In this document: piece after piece, positions 52,254 to 60,050 of the stretch
Position numbering within the stretch: the stretch's first letter is position 1
Layout: each line of letters starts with the position of its first letter
Made by a program: the position numbers and the translations under genes
Source: Mesosutterella faecium
Lineage (GTDB): Bacteria; Pseudomonadota; Gammaproteobacteria; Burkholderiales; Burkholderiaceae_F
DNA length: 64,000 bases
Direction of reading: 5' to 3'
Assembly (NCBI RefSeq): GCF_022809315.2
Contig: NZ_JAKZJU020000001.1
Coordinates: 1,835,001 to 1,899,000 of the forward strand
The notes under the pieces: generated by a model
The model's input: only the letters and a program-made list of their open reading frames with translations
Databases searched by the model: none
What the model was told of the DNA's origin: nothing

Positions 52254-53536
52254 AGGAGGCGGGGCTGCGGCCCGTCTTCGCGCTCGTCGACGCGAACTCG
52301 TTTTACGCCTCCTGCGAGCGGGTGTTCAGGCCGGACCTCGCGGGCCGGCCGCTCGTGGTGCTCTCCAACAACGACGGGTGCGTCGTCACGCGCTCGGCGG
52401 AAGCCAAGAAGATGGGCATCAAAAACGGGACCCCGGCCTTCAGGCTCGCCGGCCTCATCCGCTCGGGGGCGCTGGTCGCCTTCTCCTCGAACTACGAGCT
52501 CTACGGCGACCTCTCGGCGCGGATGATGAGGACGGTGGCGGGGATGGTGCCGCGCATCGAGCCCTACTCGATCGACGAGTGCTTCGCCGACCTCACGGGG
52601 ATGCCGGGCGACCTCGCGCCGCTGCTCGTGCAGATCAGGGCCCGGGTGCTCAAGTGGATCGGGATCCCCACCTGCGTGTCCTGCGCGCAGACCAAGACGC
52701 TCGCGAAGCTCGCCAACCACCTTGCGAAGACCTACCCGGCGCTTGGCGGCACGCTCGACTGGACGGCGCTTGCCGCCCCGCGGCGCGAAAAGGCGCTCTC
52801 GCTCGTGCCCGTGGGGGAGGTCTGGGGCGTGGGAGGCCGCAGCGCCGAGGCGCTGCGGCAGATGGGGGCCCGCACGGCGCTCGAGTTTGCGAGGCTTCCC
52901 GCCTCGGCCGTGCGCCGCAGGTTCGGGGTCGTGCTCGCGCGTACCCACGCGGAGCTCAACGGCCTGCCCTGCATCGAGCTCGAAAGCGCCCCGCCGCCGC
53001 GCCGGCAGATCATGCGCTCGCGCTCCTTCGCCCGCCCGTGCGGCGAGTTCCAGGACGTGGCGGCGGCTCTGGCCTCGCACACCGCGGCCGCCTGCCGGCA
53101 GCTGCGCTCCCAGCGGCTCGCCGCCCGCGCCGTGAGCGTCTTTTTCCAGACCAACGTCTTCGACCCGAAGGCTCGGCAGTGCTTCGCGGAGCAAAGCTGC
53201 GGGCTCTCGCGGCCTTCGGCCGACACGCTCGTGCTCACGGAGGCCGCGGTGAAGGCCGCGCGCCGGGCCTGGCGCGAGGGGTTCGCCTGGAAAAAGGCGG
53301 GCGTGATGCTCTCCGGGCTCGAGCCCGAGGACGAGGCCCAGCCGGACCTCTTCGAGGCGCAGTCCGACGCGCGCTCGAAAAGCCTCATGGCCACGCTCGA
53401 CCGGCTCTCCGGGCGCTACGGGCGCGATGTGCTGCAGACCGGCACCGAGAGGGCCTCGAACGGCTGGGCCATGGCCCGCGCGCTCAAGTCGCCCTGCTAC
53501 ACCACGCGCCTTTCCGACCTTCCCCGGGTGAGCTAG
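52250..53536 (+). CDS. umuC: DNA polymerase V catalytic subunit (Y-family)
   Basis: 428 residues from the ATG at 52250, overlapping the umuD stop as ATGA. Y-family landmarks: FALVDANSFYASCERVFRPDL (first catalytic Asp), VVLSNNDGCVVTRSAEAKKMG, SIDECFADLTG (catalytic Asp-Glu), and GIPTCVSCAQTKTLAKLANHLAK. VWGVGGRSAEAL is the helix-hairpin-helix region and the C-terminal UmuC domain is complete. Performs error-prone lesion bypass with processed UmuD. Its stop region overlaps by four bases the end of the convergent AraC-type gene. Confidence 0.95.
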   Translation: MKEAGLRPVFALVDANSFYASCERVFRPDLAGRPLVVLSNNDGCVVTRSAEAKKMGIKNGTPAFRLAGLIRSGALVAFSSNYELYGDLSARMMRTVAGMVPRIEPYSIDECFADLTGMPGDLAPLLVQIRARVLKWIGIPTCVSCAQTKTLAKLANHLAKTYPALGGTLDWTALAAPRREKALSLVPVGEVWGVGGRSAEALRQMGARTALEFARLPASAVRRRFGVVLARTHAELNGLPCIELESAPPPRRQIMRSRSFARPCGEFQDVAAALASHTAAACRQLRSQRLAARAVSVFFQTNVFDPKARQCFAEQSCGLSRPSADTLVLTEAAVKAARRAWREGFAWKKAGVMLSGLEPEDEAQPDLFEAQSDARSKSLMATLDRLSGRYGRDVLQTGTERASNGWAMARALKSPCYTTRLSDLPRVS

Positions 53537-54444
53537 GCGCGGGCCGCGATGCGCTTCTTCACGTCCCGCAGCGGCGGCTGGCCGAAGAGCCTCTTGTACT
53601 CGCGCACGAACTGCGTGGGGCTCTCGTAGCCCACCTCGTAGGCGGCGGAGGAGACGTTCGCGCGGCCGGCCATCAGGAGGCGCTGCGCCTCGTAGAGCCG
53701 CAGCCGCTTCACGTACTGCAGGGGCGAGAGCCCGGTGACCGACTTGAACTGGCGGCGGAAGGCCGAGGGCGACATGTGGACGCGCTCGGCGATCTCCTCG
53801 ATCCTGTGCTCGCTTGCGAAGCTGCCGCGCAGCCACGAGAGCGCCGTGTACACCGCGTGGCTGCGGGTGCCCGCGGTGAGCAGCGACCGCAGCTGCGGGC
53901 CGCACTCCGAGCGGGTGAGCAGGTAGTGGATCTCGCGGCTGTAGACCGGGGCGAGCGCCCGGATGTCCCCGGGCCGCTCGATGAGCTCGAGCAGCCGCAG
54001 CGTCGCGTCAAGGAGCCGCTCCCCGGACTTGAAGACGAAAACGCCCGAGTCGACCGAGGCGGGCGGCGGCTGCAGGTCTTCGGAGCCCCCGAAATCGGCG
54101 AGCATCTGGGGGTCGAGCGCGAGGCTTGCCGCATAGAATGGCCGCCCGGCGCTCGCTCCCACCGCGTGGAAGGTCGAGGGAACGGCCGCCCCGCACACGA
54201 GGCACTCGCCCTCGCGGTAGCGGTAGACGCGGTCGCCCACGGTCGTCATCTTCTCGCCCTGGACCACCACGGAAAAGGAGACATAGCCCAGGCTGCTGCC
54301 CAGGGTGTTCGAGTTCTCCGCCCGGTAGACCGAAAGTCCCGGCACCGGCGAGGCCTTCGTCACCACCGCCTCCGGGCCGAAGTCCATGCGGCCGAGGATC
54401 TGCAGCATGGCGCGGATTTTCGGGCTCAAGGCGCTCTCTGTCAT
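53533..54444 (-). CDS. AraC-family regulator, YqhC-like
   Basis: 303 residues. Residues 20-180 are the cupin-like AraC N-terminal domain (GLSVYRAENSNTLGSSLGYVSFSVVVQG, REGECLVCGAAVPSTF). Residues 205-295 hold two helix-turn-helix units (RIEEIAERVHMSPSAFRRQFK and VSSAAYEVGYESPTQFVREYKRLFG). Domain make-up, and position just upstream of and divergent from YqhD-type genes, match E. coli YqhC, an activator of yqhD-dkgA in response to aldehydes. Likely the regulator of the dehydrogenase cluster at 54830-61004. Its 3' end overlaps umuC's by four bases. Confidence 0.88.
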   Translation of the reverse strand: MTESALSPKIRAMLQILGRMDFGPEAVVTKASPVPGLSVYRAENSNTLGSSLGYVSFSVVVQGEKMTTVGDRVYRYREGECLVCGAAVPSTFHAVGASAGRPFYAASLALDPQMLADFGGSEDLQPPPASVDSGVFVFKSGERLLDATLRLLELIERPGDIRALAPVYSREIHYLLTRSECGPQLRSLLTAGTRSHAVYTALSWLRGSFASEHRIEEIAERVHMSPSAFRRQFKSVTGLSPLQYVKRLRLYEAQRLLMAGRANVSSAAYEVGYESPTQFVREYKRLFGQPPLRDVKKRIAARA

Positions 54445-54829
54445 GGCTTTCTCCCCCTCCCCAGAAAAGGCGCGGCCTTTCCTCCTGCGCTTCCCGGGAA
54501 AGGCGGGAATGAGAAAAGAACCGCTTCAACCGGGTTCATTTTAGGCAGAATTCATAGGGGAAAGAAGCCTGAAACGATTTCATTTTTATCAAAAATGGCA
54601 AGCCCGGGGCCGGCCCGGGGCGACGGCGGCGCTGCGGCAGGACAGGCTTCCTCTGGATTTTCAGGCAAAACTCCCTTCCAAAAACGCTCACCTTTTCCCC
54701 CCGGCCCGCCTATAGTTCCAGTCACTCGCCCGGCGGGATCCGTCCCATCCGGACGCCGGGGACGGGCGGTGGATTCCGCTTCATGCCCTCCGCCCTGCGG
54801 TCTTTCAGTTGATTAAAAGGAAAGAAAAC
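54445..54829. promoter_or_regulatory. Divergent control region of the YqhC-like regulator and first alcohol dehydrogenase gene
   Basis: 385 bp without a gene. TATAGT (54711-54716) may be the -10 for the dehydrogenase. TCAGGCA (54661-54667) and GCTCACCT (54686-54693) both recur upstream of the Tat flavodoxin gene (57583-57589 and 57626-57633), so they are candidate recognition elements for a shared activator. AAGCCCGGGGCCGGCCCGGGG at 54600-54620 contains a GC-rich palindrome. Confidence 0.45.
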
Positions 54830-55993
54830 ATGCATTCCTACAATCTTTACCTCCCCACGCGTCTCGTCTTCGGCGAGGGCGCGATTGAAAAGCTCCCCGA
54901 ACTCACGAAGGGCTTCGGAAAGAAGGTTCTCATCGTCATGGGCGGCGGCAGCGTCAAAAGAAACGGGATTCTGGACCGCGCCAAAGAGCTCCTGAAAGAC
55001 CGCAAGGTCTTCGAGCTCTCCGGGGTCGAGCCCAACCCCCGCATCACGACGATCCGGAAGGGGGTCGAGATCTGCAAAAAAGAGGGAATCGAGTGGCTGC
55101 TTCCGATCGGCGCGGGCAGCGTCATCGACTCCGCCAAGGCGATCGCGGCCGGAGCCTTCTACGAGGGCGACGCCTGGGACCTCGTGCTCGATTCCTCGAA
55201 GATCAAAAAGGCGCTCCCGATCTTCGTCGTCCTCACCAATGCCGCGACCGGCAGCGAATATGACGCGGGCGGCGTGATCTCCAACCTCGAGACCGACGAG
55301 AAGCTGCCCATCATGTCGCCGCTGCTCTTCCCCGTCGCCTCGATCATGGATCCGGCCTACACCTGCACGGTGCCCCCGAAGCACACCGCCGCGGGCGCGG
55401 CCGACATCTTCTCGCACACGATCGAGCAGTACATCGTGATGGACGGCAACATCCTCACCGACGCGATGTGCGAGGGGATGCTCAAGACCGTGATCGAGTG
55501 CACGCCGCGGGTGCTCAAAAACCCGAACGATCTTGACGCGCGCGGCCAGCTCATGATGGCGAGCTCCTTTGGCTGCTGCGGGCTGCTCTCGATCGGGCGC
55601 TCCCCCTCGCCCTGGCCCTGCCACGGCATCGAGCACGAAATCTCCGCCTGGCACGACATCACGCACGGCGAGGGGCTTGCCGTGATCACCCCGCACTGGA
55701 TGCGCTGGAGCCTCACCGAAAAGACCGCTCCGCGGCTCGCCCAGTACGGCGTGCGCGTTTTCGGCCTTGACCCGAAGGCCCCCGCGATGGAAAACGCGGA
55801 AAAAGCGATCGAGAAGACAAGCGAATTCTTCCGCTCGATCGGCATTCCGGCGACCTTGTCCGAGCTCGGGGTCACCGACGAGCACTTCGAAGCGATGGCC
55901 GACCACGTGATCAGCCACTGGCATCCGCTCTCCGCCGCCTTCCGCCCGATCGACCGCGAGGGGATCCTTGCGATCCTGCGCGCCTCGCTTTAA
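54830..55993 (+). CDS. YqhD-type iron-containing alcohol dehydrogenase, copy 1
   Basis: 387 residues from the ATG at 54830 (AAAGGAAAG site). Group III metal-dependent alcohol dehydrogenase: NADPH-binding GGGSVKRNG and PIGAGSVIDSAKAIA; metal ligands in AADIFSHTIEQY (Asp, His), HGIEHEISAWHDITHGEG (two His). YqhD reduces a wide range of short aldehydes with NADPH in the cytoplasm. Closest in sequence to copy 3 (about 30 differences by eye), with copy 2 a little further away. Followed at once by its own hairpins, so it is probably monocistronic from the shared promoter region with the AraC-type regulator. Confidence 0.92.
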   Translation: MHSYNLYLPTRLVFGEGAIEKLPELTKGFGKKVLIVMGGGSVKRNGILDRAKELLKDRKVFELSGVEPNPRITTIRKGVEICKKEGIEWLLPIGAGSVIDSAKAIAAGAFYEGDAWDLVLDSSKIKKALPIFVVLTNAATGSEYDAGGVISNLETDEKLPIMSPLLFPVASIMDPAYTCTVPPKHTAAGAADIFSHTIEQYIVMDGNILTDAMCEGMLKTVIECTPRVLKNPNDLDARGQLMMASSFGCCGLLSIGRSPSPWPCHGIEHEISAWHDITHGEGLAVITPHWMRWSLTEKTAPRLAQYGVRVFGLDPKAPAMENAEKAIEKTSEFFRSIGIPATLSELGVTDEHFEAMADHVISHWHPLSAAFRPIDREGILAILRASL

Positions 55994-56077
55994 AAAGCGC
56001 CTGAAAAAAGCGTCCTTCCGGGGCGCTTCTGACTCAAGGCCGCCCCCTGGGGAATCAGCCCCCGCGGGACGGCCTTT
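55994..56077 (+). terminator. Terminators after alcohol dehydrogenase copy 1
   Basis: AAGCGCC/GGCGCTT (55995-56028 region) directly after the stop, then AAGGCCG (56036-56042) with CGGCCTT (56070-56076) and TTT. Together they separate copy 1 from copy 2. Confidence 0.6.
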
Positions 56078-56280
56078 GGCGTTCTGGCGCTTTCTTTTTT
56101 CCTCTGGCAGCGTTCAAGGCAAAAAGGGCTGCGGCCTCAGACCGCCCGCCTGCCGCAAAGACATTTGCCCTATCATCACTTCCCGCAGGCCCGCCCCCAA
56201 AGAGAGAGAGGGGGCGGCGCCCTAAGACAGGCAGCCGGCCCTCCGGCCTTCATCGGATTCAGCCATTTAAGGAAAACGCT

Positions 56281-57444
56281 TTGCATCCCTACGGTCTTTA
56301 CCTCCCCACGCGACTCGTTTTCGGCGAAAACGCGATTGAAAGGCTCCCCGAGCTCACGAAGGGCTTCGGAAAGAAGGTTCTCATCGTCACGGGCGGCGGG
56401 AGCGCCAGAAGAAACGGGATCCTCGGCCGCGCCAGAGAGCTGCTGCGGGACCGCGAGATCTTCGAGCTCTCCGGGGTCGAGCCCAACCCCAGGATCACGA
56501 CGATCCGGAAAGGGGTTGAAATCTGCAAAAAGGAAGGCATCGAGTGGCTGCTTCCGATCGGAGGAGGCAGCGTCATCGACTCCGCCAAGGCGATCGCGGC
56601 CGGAGCCTTCTACGAGGGGGACGCCTGGGACCTCGTGCTCGACTCCTCGAAGATCAAAAAGGCGCTTCCGATTCTCGTCGTCCTCACCAACGCCGCGGCC
56701 GGCAGCGAATACGACGACTCGGGCGTGATCTCCTGCCTCGAAACCCATGAGAAGCTGCCGTTCGGCTCGCCCCTTCTCGCCCCGGCCGCCTCCGTGATGG
56801 ACCCGGCCTACACCTGCACGGTGCCCGCAAAGCACACCGCCGCCGGGGCGGCCGACATCTTTTCGCACACGCTCGAGCAGTACCTCGTGGCAGACGGCAG
56901 CATCCTCACCGACGCTATGTGCGAGGGGATGCTGCGGACCGTGATCGAGTGCACGCGGCGGGTGCTCAAAAACCCGAACGACCTTGACGCGCGCGGGCAG
57001 CTCATGATGGCGAGCTCCTTTGGCTGCTGCGGGCTGCTCTCGATCGGGCGCACGCCCTCGCCCTGGCCCTGCCACGCGATTGAGCACGAGCTCTCCGCCT
57101 GGCACGACATCACGCACGGCGAGGGGCTTGCCGTGATCACCCCGCACTGGATGCGCTGGAGCCTTACCGAAAAGACCGCCCCGCGGCTCGCGCAGTACGG
57201 GGTGCGGGTCTTCGGGCTGGATCCCAAGGCCCCCGCGATGGAAAACGCGGGAAAAGCGATCGAAAAGACGAGCGGGTTCTTCCGCTCGATCGGCATGCCC
57301 GCGGCGCTTTCCGAGCTCGGGGTCACGGACGAGCACTTCGAAGCGATGGCTGACCACGCGGTCCTCCACAGGCCCCTTCTTTCCACAGCCTTCCGGCCGC
57401 TTGACCGCGGGGGGATCCTCGCGATCCTGCGCGCTTCGCTTTAA
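56281..57444 (+). CDS. YqhD-type iron-containing alcohol dehydrogenase, copy 2 (TTG start)
   Basis: 387 residues beginning at a TTG at the place where copies 1 and 3 have ATG; AAGGAAAACGC precedes it, so TTG is the natural start. Motifs are complete: GGGSARRNG, PIGGGSVIDSAKAIA, AADIFSHTLEQY, HAIEHELSAWHDITHGEG. It is the most diverged copy, mainly near the coenzyme-binding region and the C-terminus (HAVLHRPLLSTAF). The TTG start suggests lower expression than its siblings. It has its own upstream region and strong hairpins after it. Confidence 0.92.
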   Translation: MHPYGLYLPTRLVFGENAIERLPELTKGFGKKVLIVTGGGSARRNGILGRARELLRDREIFELSGVEPNPRITTIRKGVEICKKEGIEWLLPIGGGSVIDSAKAIAAGAFYEGDAWDLVLDSSKIKKALPILVVLTNAAAGSEYDDSGVISCLETHEKLPFGSPLLAPAASVMDPAYTCTVPAKHTAAGAADIFSHTLEQYLVADGSILTDAMCEGMLRTVIECTRRVLKNPNDLDARGQLMMASSFGCCGLLSIGRTPSPWPCHAIEHELSAWHDITHGEGLAVITPHWMRWSLTEKTAPRLAQYGVRVFGLDPKAPAMENAGKAIEKTSGFFRSIGMPAALSELGVTDEHFEAMADHAVLHRPLLSTAFRPLDRGGILAILRASL

Positions 57445-57452
57445 AACAATCC

Positions 57453-57531
57453 TTCAGGGCCGCGGCCCTGAACGGACGCCTGCGGGCGGCCGGGAAACCG
57501 GGGGCTTCTGCCGGGACGCCCGGCCGCCCGC
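57453..57531. terminator. Perfect palindrome and long GC stem after alcohol dehydrogenase copy 2
   Basis: 57453-57472 is a perfect 20-bp palindrome centred on CCGCGG. Ten bases on, GCGGGCGGCCGGG (57482-57494) pairs perfectly with CCCGGCCGCCCGC (57519-57531), a 13-bp stem. Together they should block read-through into the flavodoxin gene. Confidence 0.75.
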
Positions 57532-57701
57532 GGTGTTTCAGCCGCTTTCCCTTCTCTTCGAAAAATATCCAAAAAAGTCGTTTCAGGCAGTTTTCAGCGC
57601 ACAATCTGTCATTTTTAAGGCTCCGGCTCACCTATATTGTTCACATCGAAAAAAGAAGAGCGCCCCCTTTCCGGAGTGCGCCACGCACAGGAGCCCATTC
57701 C

Positions 57702-58274
57702 ATGAAACACAGGTTCTCACCTTCCCGCAGAAGCCTTCTCAAGGCCGCCTGCGGCGCGCTTGCCGCCGCGGGACTCCCGGGCCTTGCCCAGGCCGCCCCG
57801 GGCAAAAGCATCGTCATCCTTTTCAGCCGCACGGGCAACACCGCGCTCCTCGCCGAGACCGTGGCGAAGGAAAAGGGCTTTCCGCTGCTGCGGCTGCAGC
57901 TCCAGAAGCCCTACGCCGCGAACTACGGCGACATGACCGACATCGCCCGCGAGGAGCTGCGAGTCGACGCGCGGCGCGAGATCGCGACCCGAATCCCGGA
58001 CCTCTCGGGCTACAGGAACGTGTTCATCGCGACGCCGCTCTGGTGGGGGCACGCCTCGATCCCGATGAGGACGTTCCTCAAGGACCATCCGCTTGCGGGC
58101 AAGAACATCTACCCCATCATCACCTCCGGCAGCTCCACCCCGGAGGACGTGGTCTCCGACATCCGGCGCTTCTGCCCGAAAGCCTCCGTGCAGAAGGAGT
58201 TCTGGGTGCCGGGCTCGCAGGCCGCGGGCTCCCGAAAGGAGCTCCTTGCCTGGCTCAAGGCCGTGGGGTTCTGA
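57702..58274 (+). CDS. Tat-exported flavodoxin
   Basis: 190 residues. Twin-arginine signal SRRSLLKAACGALAAAGLPG ending AQA, then a flavodoxin_4 domain: FMN loop LFSRTGNTALLAETVA, TPLWWGHASIPMRTF, and ITSGSSTPEDVVSDIRRF. The Tat route fits a protein exported with bound FMN. AGGAG precedes the ATG. It is first in a cluster with copy 3 of the alcohol dehydrogenase, a cyclophilin-like protein and an exported aldo/keto reductase, on one strand. Probably a periplasmic electron carrier or reductase; partner unknown. Confidence 0.88.
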   Translation: MKHRFSPSRRSLLKAACGALAAAGLPGLAQAAPGKSIVILFSRTGNTALLAETVAKEKGFPLLRLQLQKPYAANYGDMTDIAREELRVDARREIATRIPDLSGYRNVFIATPLWWGHASIPMRTFLKDHPLAGKNIYPIITSGSSTPEDVVSDIRRFCPKASVQKEFWVPGSQAAGSRKELLAWLKAVGF

Positions 58275-58341
58275 CTGAAGCCCCCCGGACTGCGGCCGCT
58301 CACACGATTCATTCGAAATTGATTTCATGAGGAAAAACACC

Positions 58342-59505
58342 ATGCATCCCTATACGCTTCACCTTCCCACGCGGCTCGTCTTTGGCGAGGGCGCGATTGA
58401 AAAGCTTCCCGAGCTCACGAAGGACTTCGGAAAGAAGGTTCTCATCGTCATGGGCGGCGGCAGCGTCAAAAGAAACGGGATTCTGGGCCGCGCCAGAGAG
58501 CTGCTGCGGGACCGCAGGATCTTCGAGCTCTCCGGAGTCGAGCCCAACCCCCGCATCTCGACGATCCGGAAGGGGGTCGAGATCTGCAAAAAGGAAGGGA
58601 TCGAGTGGCTGCTTCCGATCGGGGCGGGGAGCGTCATCGACTCCGCCAAGGCGATCGCGGCCGGAGCCTTCTACGAGGGCGACGCCTGGGGCCTCGTGCT
58701 CGACTCCTCGAAGATCAAAAAGGCGCTCCCGATCTTCGTCGTCCTCACCAACGCCGCGACCGGCAGCGAATACGACGACTCGGGCGTGATCTCGAACCTC
58801 GAGACCGACGAGAAGCTGCCGATCGGCTCGCCCCTTCTCGCCCCCGTCGCCTCGATCATGGACCCCGCCTACACCTGCACGGTGCCCCCGAAGCACACCG
58901 CCGCGGGCGCGGCCGACATCTTCTCGCACACGATCGAGCAGTACATCGTGGCGGACGGCAACATCCTCACCGACGCGATGTGCGAGGGGATGCTGAAGAC
59001 CGTGATCGAGTGCACGCCGCGGGTGCTCAAAAACCCGAACGACCTCGACGCGCGCGGGCAGCTCATGATGGCTAGCTCCTTTGGCTGCTGCGGGCTGCTC
59101 ACGATCGGGCGCACGCCCACGCCCTGGCCCTGCCACGCGATCGAGCACGAGATTTCCGCCTGGCACGACATCACGCACGGCGAGGGACTTGCGGTGATCA
59201 CCCCGCACTGGATGCGCTGGAGCCTCACGGAAAAGACCGCCCCGAGGCTCGCCCAGTACGGGGTGCGCATCTTCGGGCTGGATCCAAGGGCCCCCGCGAT
59301 GGAAAATGCGGAAAAAGCGATCGAGAAGACGAGCGGGTTCTTCCGCTCGATCGGAATCCCGGCGACGCTTTCCGAGCTCGGGGTCACCGACGAGCACTTC
59401 GAAGCGATGGCCGACCACGTGCTCAGCCACTGGTGGCCGCTTTCCGGGGCCTTCCGGCCGCTCGACCGCGAAGGAATTCTCGCGATCCTGCGCGCCTCGC
59501 TCTGA
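58342..59505 (+). CDS. YqhD-type iron-containing alcohol dehydrogenase, copy 3
   Basis: 387 residues from the ATG at 58342 (AGGAAAAACACC site), chosen over the ATG at 58327 because it aligns with the other copies. All coenzyme and metal motifs are intact (GGGSVKRNG, AADIFSHTIEQY, HAIEHEISAWHDITHGEG). Very similar to copy 1 at both DNA and protein level, showing recent duplication or gene conversion. It lies 67 bp after the flavodoxin gene and 21 bp before the cyclophilin-like gene, so it is in the operon with the exported proteins. Confidence 0.92.
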   Translation: MHPYTLHLPTRLVFGEGAIEKLPELTKDFGKKVLIVMGGGSVKRNGILGRARELLRDRRIFELSGVEPNPRISTIRKGVEICKKEGIEWLLPIGAGSVIDSAKAIAAGAFYEGDAWGLVLDSSKIKKALPIFVVLTNAATGSEYDDSGVISNLETDEKLPIGSPLLAPVASIMDPAYTCTVPPKHTAAGAADIFSHTIEQYIVADGNILTDAMCEGMLKTVIECTPRVLKNPNDLDARGQLMMASSFGCCGLLTIGRTPTPWPCHAIEHEISAWHDITHGEGLAVITPHWMRWSLTEKTAPRLAQYGVRIFGLDPRAPAMENAEKAIEKTSGFFRSIGIPATLSELGVTDEHFEAMADHVLSHWWPLSGAFRPLDREGILAILRASL

Positions 59506-59526
59506 ATCCGAAGGAGGAGCTCTTCC

Positions 59527-59952
59527 ATGAAGCGCACGTTCTTCCTCCGCGCGGCGGCGGCCGCAGCCGCCGCGGCGCTCATTTCAGGAGCAGCCATGGC
59601 TGAAAACATACTGATGCAGACGGGCGGAAAGACTTATTCCATCGCCCTGCTTGATAACGACGCGGCGCGAAGCTTCGCCTCGCAGCTGCCCCTGAAGCTC
59701 CGGTTCGAGGACTACGGAGAGGTGGAGCGAGTCGCCTACCTCAAAGAAAAGCTTGCCACCGGTTCCGCGCCGAAAATCCACACCCCGAGCCGGGGCGAGC
59801 TCAACTACTACGCCCCCTGGGGCAACCTCTGCGCCTTCACCGGCCCCTTCAGGCGCTCGCCGGGCCTCGTGCCGCTCGGCCGCATGAGCGGGGAGGCGAT
59901 CGAGGCGCTGCGCGGCAGCGGCAGCTCCGAAGTCGTGTTCAGAAAGCCCTGA
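59527..59952 (+). CDS. Secreted cyclophilin-like fold protein
   Basis: 141 residues. Signal peptide MKRTFFLRAAAAAAAAALIS ending AMA. The mature part (LMQTGGKTYSIALLDNDAAR, YAPWGNLCAFTGPFRRSPGLVPLGR) matches the small cyclophilin-like domain family often found next to flavodoxin and aldo/keto reductase genes. AAGGAGGAG precedes the ATG. It lacks the catalytic residues of true prolyl isomerases as far as I can see. Role in the aldehyde cluster unknown. Confidence 0.8.
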   Translation: MKRTFFLRAAAAAAAAALISGAAMAENILMQTGGKTYSIALLDNDAARSFASQLPLKLRFEDYGEVERVAYLKEKLATGSAPKIHTPSRGELNYYAPWGNLCAFTGPFRRSPGLVPLGRMSGEAIEALRGSGSSEVVFRKP

Positions 59953-60050
59953 AGCGCAGCCATTGAGAAAGGGAAGCGCCGCCAGCCAAGGCTCACGGGC
60001 TTTTCAAAACTGACGGCAGGCCGCCCGCATCCGGCAGGAAGGAGGACATC

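Noticed and set aside
52378..54816. 812-codon plus-strand open frame across umuC and the AraC-type gene
   Set aside because: Shadow frame crossing two convergent real genes; no family motif.
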